A stretch of DNA of 51,664 bases, taken from Chrysochromulina parva. Taxonomy: Eukaryota > Haptophyta > Prymnesiales > Chrysochromulinaceae. The notes beneath the pieces are model-generated. The model saw nothing but the letters and a program-made list of their open reading frames with translations, did not search any database and was not told the origin of the DNA. A program made the translations under genes and the position numbers. The stretch covers positions 1 to 51,664 of the forward strand of contig PJAB01000050.1 of NCBI GenBank assembly GCA_002887195.1, given 5' to 3'. Positions 38,724 to 47,103 of the stretch are shown one piece after another. Every line of letters begins with the position of its first letter. The stretch's first letter is position 1.

Positions 38724-41030
38724 ATGACGCAGGCCATGCGTCCATGTGGGCTGCTGCTGGTGCTGCTCGCGATGACGCGGACGGCCGCGGAGACGCTGTC
38801 GGGCTTTGGATCGTCGATGCTTGCGGTGACGGATGCGTCCATCCTCGAGCGGCTCAAGAGCCTGTACGTGAACAAGCTCCGGCCGCTCGAGAAGAAGTCG
38901 TCCTACCACGAGCTGCGTGAGCCGGTGCTGAGCGACGCGTGGTTCGACTCGCGGCCGATGGTGCTGCTCCTCGGGCAGTATTCGGTCGGAAAGACCTCTT
39001 TCATTCGCTACCTCCTCGGCCGCGACTTTCCAAACCAGCACATCGGGCCGGAGCCAACCACGGATCGGTTCATTGTCGTCATGTACGGCGACCGCGAGAA
39101 GGTGACGCCGGGCAACGCGCTCACGTCGCAGCCCGACACGCCGTTCCACTCGCTGCGCAACTACGGCACGCACTTCCTCGACCGGCTGCAGGCCTCCTCG
39201 GTCCCTGCGCCCATCATGCGGCGCATCACGCTGGTCGACAGCCCGGGTGTGCAGGCGGGCGAGAAGCAAAAGGGACGCGGTTACGATTTCCATGAGGTGA
39301 TCAAGTGGTTTGCGCAGCACTCGGACCGCGTGCTCCTCCTCTTCGACCCACATAAGCTCGATATCTCCGATGAGTTCCGCGCCGTCATCGAGGTACTCCA
39401 GGCGCATCAGGCCAAGGTGCGCGTGGTCCTGAACAAGGCAGATGAGATCGAGCCGCAGAAGCTGATGCGGGTGTACGGTGCGCTCATGTGGTCGCTTGGC
39501 GCGATCATCGCGTCGCCCGAGGTACCGCGCGTCTACCTCGGCTCCTTCTGGGACGCTCCGTTCAAGCACCCCGGCATGGCTGGCCTGATGGAGGCGGAGG
39601 AGGCGGATCTCATCGAGGAGCTCGCCTCCTTACCGGAAGATAACGTGATGAACAAGATCAACGAGATCGCGCGACGCGCGCGCCTCGTGCAGGTGCATGT
39701 GCATCTGATGGCCTTCATGCGTGAACAGGTGACCTCCAAATGGACGGGGCGCAAGCAAGTGCAGGAGTGGATCTGCTCCGCCGAGGGGATGCGCCACTGC
39801 TACGAGACCACGCTTCGTCAGCATAGCCTCTCCAAGGGAGATTTCCCGCCCTGGGAGCCGCTCGCACGCGCGCTCTCGACGTTCGACTTCAGCCAGCTGT
39901 ATAAGCCCTCGGTGGAGCGATCTCAGAAGCTCAAGCTCCTCGACGAGCTCATGGAGACGGACATTCCGCAACTCATCCAGCAGCTTCATATGGTCCAGAA
40001 GCGGAACGAGAAGGCGCCGCACATGCGCCAAGCCTTCCAGCCGAGCCGACAGCACCGGGGTCCGCCGCCCGCGCTCGGCCAGCCGTGGGCAGGGCTCTCG
40101 CCCCCCGCTGGCGGCGCCGCATCGGGCGCCGCCGATATGGACACGACGGGCGCGGGGTTTTCTGGCGGCGCGGCTGCTGCGCAGCGGTCCGCCTCGATCT
40201 CCGCGGCTTGGCAGCGCCAAAAAGAAGCGCTCGCTGCGGCCGTCTCTTCCGTACGAGAGGCGAGGGGGCTCGGTACGCCGGCAGCAGCTGCCGCGCCAAC
40301 TGCCGCACCACCACCGCTGCCACCGCCTGCCTCCGTCTCCGCGGCAACGACGCTGAGCGACAGCGCAGCGCCATCCCAAATATGGACGATGGGCTTCGGA
40401 AGCGACGCGTTGCCGCGAGCCGAACCGCCCGTACCGCCGCCCGTGTCGCCGCCGCCGCCGCCGAATGCTATGCCGCAGACGGCTCCTACATCCATAGCTC
40501 CTACATCCTCAGGGCCAGCATGGGAGTCGCCACCGACAGGGTCTACATCGACTGGTGGGTCGCCGATGGTGGCGGAGCCTTGGGGGGCAGCGCCAACGCC
40601 CCCTATGGGCTGGCAGCCTACGGGGACGGCGCCGCCGATGGAGTCGCCACCGCCACCGCCGACCTGGGCGCCATCATGGGCGCCGCCGCCGACCGGGGCG
40701 GCACCGACAGCGGGGCCATCCGCGGGGTCGTTGGGGAGGCACTCCTCCGCGGGATGGGACTCGCCTCCCGGCGCGAGTGCCTCAAGTGCCTCCCCCGCGG
40801 GATGGGACTCGCCGGCAGAGGTGATGCCGCCGGCAGAGGCGATGCCGCCTGCAGAGTGGATGCAGCCTGCAGAGTTGATGCAGCCTGCACAGGCGATGCC
40901 GCCAGCACAGGCGGCGTTGGAGGCGCCACCGCCGGCAGAGCAGACGTCGCTTGAGCCGCCCAGCGCCCATTCGCCGCCGCCACCGGCACTGCCGCCACAG
41001 CAGCCGAGTGGCATGGATGCCATGGACTGA
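38724..41030 (+). CDS. EHD: EHD-family dynamin-like GTPase with signal peptide, no EH domain
   Basis: The 768-residue protein matches EHD ATPases/GTPases that bind and remodel membranes. Motifs: GQYSVGKTSFIRYLL (P-loop, about 84), PTTDRF (switch I), VDSPG (G3), then GYDFHEVIKWFAQHSDRVLL, FDPHKLDISDEF, VVLNKADEI (G4) and LMRVYGALMWSLG, all typical of the family. The helical region continues to about 430. Instead of an EH domain, the C-terminal 330 residues are Pro/Ala/Ser/Met-rich with PPAEAM/QPAELM repeats. The N-terminus from the second Met (38739) reads MRPCGLLLVLLAMTRTAAET, a good signal peptide, which is unusual for a protein family that acts on the cytosolic side. Start candidates are 38724 and 38739. 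Confidence 0.92.
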   Translation: MTQAMRPCGLLLVLLAMTRTAAETLSGFGSSMLAVTDASILERLKSLYVNKLRPLEKKSSYHELREPVLSDAWFDSRPMVLLLGQYSVGKTSFIRYLLGRDFPNQHIGPEPTTDRFIVVMYGDREKVTPGNALTSQPDTPFHSLRNYGTHFLDRLQASSVPAPIMRRITLVDSPGVQAGEKQKGRGYDFHEVIKWFAQHSDRVLLLFDPHKLDISDEFRAVIEVLQAHQAKVRVVLNKADEIEPQKLMRVYGALMWSLGAIIASPEVPRVYLGSFWDAPFKHPGMAGLMEAEEADLIEELASLPEDNVMNKINEIARRARLVQVHVHLMAFMREQVTSKWTGRKQVQEWICSAEGMRHCYETTLRQHSLSKGDFPPWEPLARALSTFDFSQLYKPSVERSQKLKLLDELMETDIPQLIQQLHMVQKRNEKAPHMRQAFQPSRQHRGPPPALGQPWAGLSPPAGGAASGAADMDTTGAGFSGGAAAAQRSASISAAWQRQKEALAAAVSSVREARGLGTPAAAAAPTAAPPPLPPPASVSAATTLSDSAAPSQIWTMGFGSDALPRAEPPVPPPVSPPPPPNAMPQTAPTSIAPTSSGPAWESPPTGSTSTGGSPMVAEPWGAAPTPPMGWQPTGTAPPMESPPPPPTWAPSWAPPPTGAAPTAGPSAGSLGRHSSAGWDSPPGASASSASPAGWDSPAEVMPPAEAMPPAEWMQPAELMQPAQAMPPAQAALEAPPPAEQTSLEPPSAHSPPPPALPPQQPSGMDAMD

Positions 41031-41163
41031 ATCTGAGAAGAGCGTTGCGTGACACGCCACACGCCACAGTGACCGCGCGGCAATCGCCACCGCGGCGGCA
41101 CCCGGTGGCGATCCCGCGCCGCCACACGAACCATTCAATTCCCAAACCCGGCGGTAGGGCTGC

Positions 41164-41336
41164 GTTGGGCCGCTTAACATGAAAAATTATAGATGACCAC
41201 TCCCCCTTTGGCGTCGCCCCGGTGGGCGTCAACTTGCAACCGATTTCCGTTAATTCTAATTCCGGAAATTCGCCCAAAACAGCGTGTAGAGTTGGGCCCT
41301 TATACACATGAAAAATAGTAGGCCACTCCCCCTTGG
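41164..41336. repeat. Imperfect direct repeat in convergent spacer (41031-41456)
   Basis: About 47 bp starting gttgggcc (41164-41211) recurs with changes at 41291-41336; both share acatgaaaaat, then actccccctt. A 7-bp inverted pair (atttccg/cggaaat, 41243-41269) lies between the copies. The repeats sit between the EHD gene (+) and the HAD gene (-). The rest of the spacer shows no gene. Confidence 0.65.
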
Positions 41337-41456
41337 GTAAAGTTTAGTCGATTACAGGCCCGGCGACTACGCCGAGGCGCGGTAACGCCAATTTGCAAGA
41401 GCGGCGCACTGGGTTCCTCCTAATACTGTCGAATACATTCGATTCGTGGTGCGGGC

Positions 41457-42613
41457 TTAGCCGGTGACCACGACCACGCTCCCATTGATGATCGGTCCGT
41501 GTATGGAGTTTGTATGGATCTCGATGTGCTCGCCGCACGTGTTGCACCGGTTCGCGAGCGGGCCCGAGGGGCGCTTGGGCACAAAGCACTCGCATGGCCC
41601 ACCGGTAAGCCGGCTCCGCTCCGGAGGCGGCGGAGGCTCGGGTATCCCATCCTCCTCCTCGGATACAGCGCCCAGGAAAGCGCTCACGATCGGGGGAACA
41701 GTCCGGCCGTTCACATGGTGTCCCTTGCTCATCTCTTTCGGATTCGCAGCAGAGGCACCGCTCGCAGAGGCCTCGGCCGCCCAGCGCAGGACACGATCGA
41801 CGTGCACGCGCTGCATCCCACCCTTGGGCTTGGCCACCGAGGCCACGAAGGGTGTCGTCTGCTGTACCCGCGGGACGTGGATCGCACACACTCCGGGCAG
41901 AACCGACGCCACGTCGAGAATGTTATTCGGATCGTCGTCGGCGAAGCAGACCTGCGCAGCCGTCCGAGCACGATGCGTCAGCCGGGAGGGGCGAGGACAC
42001 GTGGGCGAGGCCGGCGCGCAGCACGCGGCGGCGGCGGTGCAGTGGGCAGAGGGCGATGCGCTGGCTGCGGAGCACGCACGTCGCTCTCCGAGAGCGAGCT
42101 GGGCAAGATGATGCGCTGTGCGATGACGGTGCTCTTACGCCACTGAATGGCGGGCCAGTCGATGATGTCGCGGCCGAAGATGAGCTCGCGCTTGAAGAAT
42201 TTCAGCAGGTCGATGGCCGAGAGCGCGCGCTCGATCGTCACCTTCGTATTGAACGAGACCACCGAACAGCCGACGTTGTCCTCGTGGAGGGCCGCAAGCA
42301 TCTCGCGCAGCATGGAGACACGCTCCGCACCGCCAAAACCGCGATCCACGATGTTGTCCCACCCCCATATGGTGATCTCATCCGCTGCGAGCGTCTGATC
42401 GAAGTCGAAGACTGCTATCTTTTTGGACCGCTTCGGCTGAGGCCCACGCTGGCTCACACTCCAATAGGAACCAGGGTCGACTGCGCGACTGCGAAAGCTT
42501 TCCAACGGCACCTGGATGCGCTGCTGGGGAGCGGGGCCTCGAGGACCGACGGGAGTGGATCCCGGTCCCGCAGTGATCAGATTTCGATCCCAACCACCGA
42601 CTGGCGCCGTCAT
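41457..42613 (-). CDS. HAD-superfamily phosphatase-like protein, two exons
   Basis: Exons 42613-42080 and 41951-41457 give 342 residues. The 128-bp intron reads GAGAGCGAC|GTGCGT to GGCTGCGCAG|GTCTGC, phase 0. HAD motifs in order: IAVFDFDQTLAADE (motif I, nucleophile Asp, about residue 68), CSVVSFNTK (motif II Ser), WRKSTVI (motif III Lys) and, after the join, VCFADDDPNNILDV (motif IV Asp pair). The complete set supports an active phosphotransferase fold; the substrate is unknown. Exon 2 adds a Pro/Glu linker and a C-terminal segment with CNTCGEHIEIH, a possible small metal site. The ATG at 42613 is the first in frame. Confidence 0.82.
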
Positions 42614-43039
42614 CGTCGTCCGAGCAGCTCGCGATGATGAAGGGGGGCGCTGCTCCTGGAAATTCCTATGGAAGCCGTCGGGCACACTTCTAGAAACTCG
42701 CCTTTTTGGGAGGTGAACAATTTGGACTCCAAATTGACAAATCGCCCACTGCGCGCATACAAGCGCGCATATTGTACCCCACCAAACGTGACCTCACCTT
42801 TCGCCTCTCGCGCCTCCCCGTAATTTGCATCACGTCTCTTCGCTCACGCCGAGAAGAAGTCGGCTGCGGACTAACGGACTGGCTGCCCGGCTTGGAGGTG
42901 GGCGAACACGCCCGCTACGCTCGCGTCCGTCGACGTGGGAGTCGAGAGGGAGTCGAGAGGGCGCGCTCGCCTCCACCACAATCGGCTAACAATCGGCTAG
43001 GTAACGCCCTCCGTGTCCTCTACCACGACCCTTGACCAC
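42614..43039. other. Upstream region of the HAD gene
   Basis: This should contain the HAD gene promoter and the decayed downstream flank of the GH2 relic. A short duplication (gagagggagtcgagagggcgc) lies near 42945. I see no gene. Confidence 0.5.
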
Positions 43040-43646
43040 GACGCGCGCCGCCGTACGAGAGGGGGGCGTCAGTCAGATTGTCGAGGTCAGACTGAAATCG
43101 CATCTCGAAGTCAGATTGTCGAGGCGGATGCGAAAGGGCGTCTAGCCGCAGTCGTGATACGCGACCTTGACGCCGTGGATCCAGACCGTCGTCAGACGGA
43201 AGGAGGTCCAGCCAAGACCATGTCGCCCTGTTCCACGACGACGGCAGCGTGAATTGCTTGCGGAACCACAACACGTGGCGCGGGATGTACGAATCGCCCG
43301 AGCAGCCCGTTGGGCACGCCTTGTCGCTGGGCGCCGCCGCGATGAGTGCATCAAACGGCAGCTGGACTTTGGCGTCCAGATTTTGTCATCATACGCAACC
43401 TGAGCCTCGGGCGGCGACTTGCCGGGTTCTGTGTTGTGGAGGAGGCCGGTCCTCCGGTCCCGCGGGGTAGTTTAGGCCGGTCTGATGCAGCCAACCGAAG
43501 TCGAACGAGACGCTCTCGCGTGCCGCGACGGCGGAGGCGGTGAGTTCTACGAGACTTTGGCGCAGCATCGGAGACGGAGAAACCAGTGACGAAGCACAAG
43601 AATCCCTCGGGCACATAAACCACAAATAACTACGTTTGTTCTTCAA
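43040..43646 (-). pseudogene. Broken GH2 beta-galactosidase N-terminal fragment
   Basis: On the minus strand, pieces typical of a glycoside hydrolase family 2 sugar-binding domain follow in order but in different frames: SFDFGWLHQTGL (about 43500), then SPPEAQVAYDDKIWTP (about 43410), then VQLPFDALIAAAPSDKA and SYIPRHVLWFRKQFTLP (about 43350-43230), then SFRLTTVWIHGVKVAYHDCG (about 43190), a TAG stop, and TPFRIRLDN (about 43130). At least three frameshifts and one nonsense codon break the frame. No GT-AG introns explain the switches. The catalytic domain is absent. The family assignment comes from the order and spacing of these motifs; the beta-galactosidase subclass is likely but not certain. 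Confidence 0.75.
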
Positions 43647-43808
43647 CTGAGCGGCCAGCGGGGATCGTAGACCTGTGCGAGAGATTTGAAATAAGCGAGT
43701 TTCGCGTCTGTCCGAGTTGACGTTTCGGACGCAACATCTTTCGCTTTGGCCCGAAACCTCCTATCATTCGCCACAGACTGCCTCTGTCTTGCCAGCGCCC
43801 GGCCCCCG

Positions 43809-44489
43809 ATGCCGAAAGACGACGACGACAAGGACGCCAAAAAGAAGAAAGAGGGCGAAGTCACGGTGAAGAAGAAGCACGCCAAACACGCTGGCTTTAA
43901 CCACACCGAAATTCGCGTCATGCGGCAAGAGATTATCGGCGAGGGCTCGCCTGGTCCAGGCGCTTACTCGCCCCTCGTTGGGTTCGGACGCTCCGCGAGC
44001 GCGCCCCGCAGCAGCAAAAAGGGGAAGCCAGCAGGCCCCTCCACGCTCTCGTCCTTCCGTTCTACTTCCATGCAACGTCCTAAGGCACCTGCAGCGTGGG
44101 TGCCAGGGCCGGGCCAATATGCGCCGTCTTTCAAGTCGATCGAAGCAAACAAGACCAATCCGGGTACGGGGATGACGTCTAAGTCGCAGCGTGGGAAAGA
44201 CCTCCACCAAACGGACGGATCGGGCCACGTGGGCCCCGGTGCATACGACTCTCAAAACCACCGCTCGTTGACCGAGAGCCTCAATGAAGGCAAAAAGAAG
44301 ATTGGCAAAAGCAAGGCGGGCTTCGGCTCGACCTCGACGCGTCTGCTGCCGCATGAGAAGTCCATCGACGACGTCGAAAAATGGTATCGTAATATGTCGC
44401 CGGAGCAGGTGAAGAAGTACGACGAGAGCATGGCGAAAATTGCCCAGCGAGACGTGATGCAGACCGGTGCTTCACGAAAAGACAAATAG
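43809..44489 (+). CDS. SHIPPO (STPGR) repeat protein, flagellar-type
   Basis: The 226-residue protein has at least three Pro-Gly-Pro repeats of the SHIPPO/STPGR type: GSPGPGAYSPLVGFG, WVPGPGQYAPSF and GHVGPGAYDSQNH. Proteins with such repeats (ODF3 and relatives) bind or line microtubules in cilia and sperm tails. The N-terminus is very charged (KDDDDKDAKKKKEGEV). A Lys-rich segment precedes the C-terminal helix (SIDDVEKWYRNMSPEQVKKY). The ATG at 43809 is the first in frame, with G at -3 and G at +4. Confidence 0.82.
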   Translation: MPKDDDDKDAKKKKEGEVTVKKKHAKHAGFNHTEIRVMRQEIIGEGSPGPGAYSPLVGFGRSASAPRSSKKGKPAGPSTLSSFRSTSMQRPKAPAAWVPGPGQYAPSFKSIEANKTNPGTGMTSKSQRGKDLHQTDGSGHVGPGAYDSQNHRSLTESLNEGKKKIGKSKAGFGSTSTRLLPHEKSIDDVEKWYRNMSPEQVKKYDESMAKIAQRDVMQTGASRKDK

Positions 44490-44783
44490 ATGGGGCCAGT
44501 GGACAGCGAGATAGCATACCCGTACAATATGTATAATCATGAGGAACCTTTTGAATCGAACGAACGGCCTTGAGGCGTGGGGACGCTCCCAAAATTATGC
44601 TCACCTTATGCTCACCGAACCGGGGCCGGGGGCAACCGGAACCGCGCCCCGCACAGGCGCACGCCCCTATCGGATCCGGATTCGATACCGGATATAACCG
44701 CGGTCCGATGACTGTTAAATTGAAGACAACAGCACCCGCGGGAGACACCGGAGCTTCAGTTCACACGACCTTACTTTCCGAAA

Positions 44784-45992
44784 ATGGCGCTCGCATTGCT
44801 GCTTATCACCGCCACATCCGTCATGGCGTCGGACTCAGCTGTCAAAGAGTTCCAAGGAACCGCCCCGATGCAGCTGCTGAGCGAGCTGCGCAATGGAACA
44901 ACACGGGAGACGTATAAAGGCCGACTCCACAGTTATAAAGGCCGACTCCACAGTGGCCATGGCCGCAACTTGCTCAGTCGAGCCGTGCGGGCGGATGGCA
45001 GCATGCCAACGCTGCGATTCGTGCGCTCACTGCAAACTGCGAGCTTATCAGCGCCGGTATACGCACTGATGCTGCCTAATGGCCAGCTGCTGGTGTCCGA
45101 TATGGAGGCAAACACCGTTTGGCAAGTTGCTCTCGATGGCAGCGAGCATGGCCGACTCGGGTCGACAGGGACGTTTGGTCAGCCCACCGGCCTTGCGCGA
45201 GGGTCGAGCAACGACGACGTCTACGTCGGGCAGCAGAACGCTCGTGGTTTGTCGCGCGTGGGCCTCGACGGCATCGTGCGCGCGACGATTGGGCAGCGGG
45301 AGAGCGATTACGGAGCGAATGCCACGACGATGTTCGTGGAGAGCGCCCTTGGAGTGGCATGCGGCGGCGGGCGCGTGTACGTGGCGGATGTGACGGGCTA
45401 CCGCGTAATCGGCTTCGACGAGGCGCTCCGTGCGCGTCGGTTTCTCATTGATCAGAGCAGCCTACCAAGCTCGCTCACCTCGAGCTTGGGGTGCACGCCG
45501 CGCACGGCGGGCGGGCGATATCAAGGGCCATCGTGCTTCAATCCGCACGGGCTTGCATTCAGCGCAGCTCGCGGCGGGCGGCTGTGGGTCTCGGACCCCG
45601 ACAACGGCGCGCTCTTCCTCTTCGACACCACACGCGACGGTGCCTTTGTGCGTGCTGTGAAAGACGCGTCTCTCTTCACAGCGCCACGGGGCATCACGCT
45701 GCTACCGCCCGCGCCCTCAGCTGGATTCCGGGGCGCACTTGTGGTAGCCGAGGCACGGCGCGTGGTGATGCTGAGCCTCACCGGCCAGCGGCTGTTCCAC
45801 GCGCTCCGTCTGGTCGGCGCTGTGAACCTCCTCGGTCTCTCCGTGAACAGTGCACGCCGCGAGGTGTACGCGGCCGATCCGGCGGCCAAGGCGGTCTTTG
45901 TGATTGCGTACGACGAGGTGGCGCTGAACGCACTGCATTTGCGGCACGAGCAGGGATCAGTCGAAGATGAGGGCAGAGGTGTCGAGTTGTGA
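44784..45992 (+). CDS. Secreted NHL-like beta-propeller protein
   Basis: The 402-residue protein begins MALALLLITATSVMASDSAV, a clear signal peptide; the ATG has A at -3 and G at +4. From about 85 on, short blades recur: VYALMLPNGQLLVSDMEANT, QPTGLARGSSNDDVYVGQQ, GVACGGGRVYVADVTGYRV, FNPHGLAFS then GRLWVSDPDNGALFLFD, and YAADPAAKAVFVIAYDE. This is the pattern of NHL/SMP-30-type propellers, which bind ligands or proteins outside cells or in organelles. A tandem heptapeptide YKGRLHS lies near residue 45. No enzyme motif is seen. A duplicated 20-bp unit overlaps the stop codon. Confidence 0.72.
   Translation: MALALLLITATSVMASDSAVKEFQGTAPMQLLSELRNGTTRETYKGRLHSYKGRLHSGHGRNLLSRAVRADGSMPTLRFVRSLQTASLSAPVYALMLPNGQLLVSDMEANTVWQVALDGSEHGRLGSTGTFGQPTGLARGSSNDDVYVGQQNARGLSRVGLDGIVRATIGQRESDYGANATTMFVESALGVACGGGRVYVADVTGYRVIGFDEALRARRFLIDQSSLPSSLTSSLGCTPRTAGGRYQGPSCFNPHGLAFSAARGGRLWVSDPDNGALFLFDTTRDGAFVRAVKDASLFTAPRGITLLPPAPSAGFRGALVVAEARRVVMLSLTGQRLFHALRLVGAVNLLGLSVNSARREVYAADPAAKAVFVIAYDEVALNALHLRHEQGSVEDEGRGVEL
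44913..44954 (+). repeat. Two 21-bp units coding YKGRLHS
   Basis: The unit tataaaggccgactccacagt occurs twice, in frame, just after the signal peptide region of the beta-propeller gene. Confidence 0.9.
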
Positions 45993-46013
45993 ACAGAGGT
46001 GTCGAGTTGTGAA
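45974..46013 (+). repeat. Two 20-bp units across the stop codon
   Basis: The unit cagaggtgtcgagttgtgaa occurs twice back to back. The first copy contains the TGA stop of the beta-propeller gene (45990-45992); the second lies in the 3' flank. Confidence 0.9.
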
Positions 46014-47103
46014 CGACCGCAACGACGCCGCGAGTGTCAAGTGACAAAGGCGCTCGCCACGGATGGGCGCTCGCCACGGCGCTCGCCGAGGCACGTTCAG
46101 ATGCCCATCCAATCCTCGTGCCCTATGACGTGCCCTATGACGTGCCCCATATTGACCGCCATATCACATATTGACCGCCACGTGCGTGCCTTGCTCACTT
46201 GGCTGCCTCGTGCTCGATCGCCTCACGCTGTAGCAGGTCGTGGTGCATGTCGCATTCCGTCACCGCCATCACCATCGCCGCCGCCGCAAGTCGCCGCTGC
46301 TGCCATCGCCGATAGGACAGCCGTTGCTGCAACTGCCGCCGCTGCTACCGCCGCTCCTGCCATCTCCGCAGCTGCCATCGCCATCATCAACGCCATCTCC
46401 TCCGCCACCCATAGCACCGCTTCCGCAGCCATCACCGCCGCCATCGCTGCAGCCTCTGCCGTCTCCACCTCCGTCGCTCATCACCTCCCCGCCAATGCTC
46501 ACCGCCGCTACTCTCGCCACCTTCTCCAGATCCGCTGGAACAGCCGCCACCGCCGCAGCAGCCACCATGTCACCACGTAGGTGAACTCTCCACGCAACCC
46601 CGACTCCAACGCGCCATCGGGCGCCTCCGACCACAGATCTCGCACAGATCTCGCACAGATCTCGCACATATCTCGCACAGATCTCGCACAGATCTCGCCT
46701 ACCGCCCGCACTGCCCGCCCAACCCCACATTTCCACGCCTACCGCGCCGACTCTGAACGATATAGTATGATATAGCTCCGTACGATATAGTGTGAATGCG
46801 TGTGTGATTGTATCGGTTTCGGTGTGAATATCGTCCCTCACCATTGCCGCACTGAGGACCTCAACTTGACGACGATCTTGGATCTACCCTCTCGCCTTTT
46901 TGCCTCTCGCCTCTGACACCGGACGGTCCGATGGCCCGCATATGAAGTACGATAATTCACACACAAAAGACTAATACAAAAGAACGACGACGCAAGTGAA
47001 CCCAACACGACCGCATAGTAGGCCCCGCCCGTGATGGCGCGTGGCATACATTTGACGAAGCCGTCGCTTTCATAAAAGGTGCTCTCCCGCGCCCAACATC
47101 AAG
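46014..47103. other. Low-complexity intergenic region
   Basis: I see no gene in this 1.1 kb. 46250-46480 is dominated by gccatcgccgcc-type triplets that open frames on both strands without domain content. 46119-46150 has two cctatgacgtg units. The 11-bp array at 46635 is listed separately. An AT-rich stretch at 46740-47000 probably holds the promoter of the WD40 gene. Confidence 0.6.
46635..46700. repeat. Six 11-bp tandem units (agatctcgcac)
   Basis: The unit agatctcgcac repeats six times (46635, 46646, 46657, 46668, 46679, 46690). The fourth reads atatctcgcac and the last ends cct. Unit length and copy number equal those of the array at 2119, but the sequence is unrelated. Confidence 0.9.

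Noticed and set aside
38580..39569. 329-codon antisense frame over the EHD GTPase
   Set aside because: It is the complement of the conserved EHD motor; the plus strand carries all family motifs.
41344..41912. Separate small gene in the HAD exon 2 region
   Set aside because: A GT-AG intron in phase joins this frame to the HAD motifs upstream and supplies the missing motif IV, so it is exon 2.
44913..44954. TATAAA motifs as a TATA box
   Set aside because: They are inside the coding repeat of the beta-propeller gene, downstream of its ATG and signal peptide.
46250..46480. Possible coding repeats of Ala/Ile/Thr or Pro/Leu
   Set aside because: Frames on both strands are open only because of gcc/atc triplet repeats; no start context or domain.
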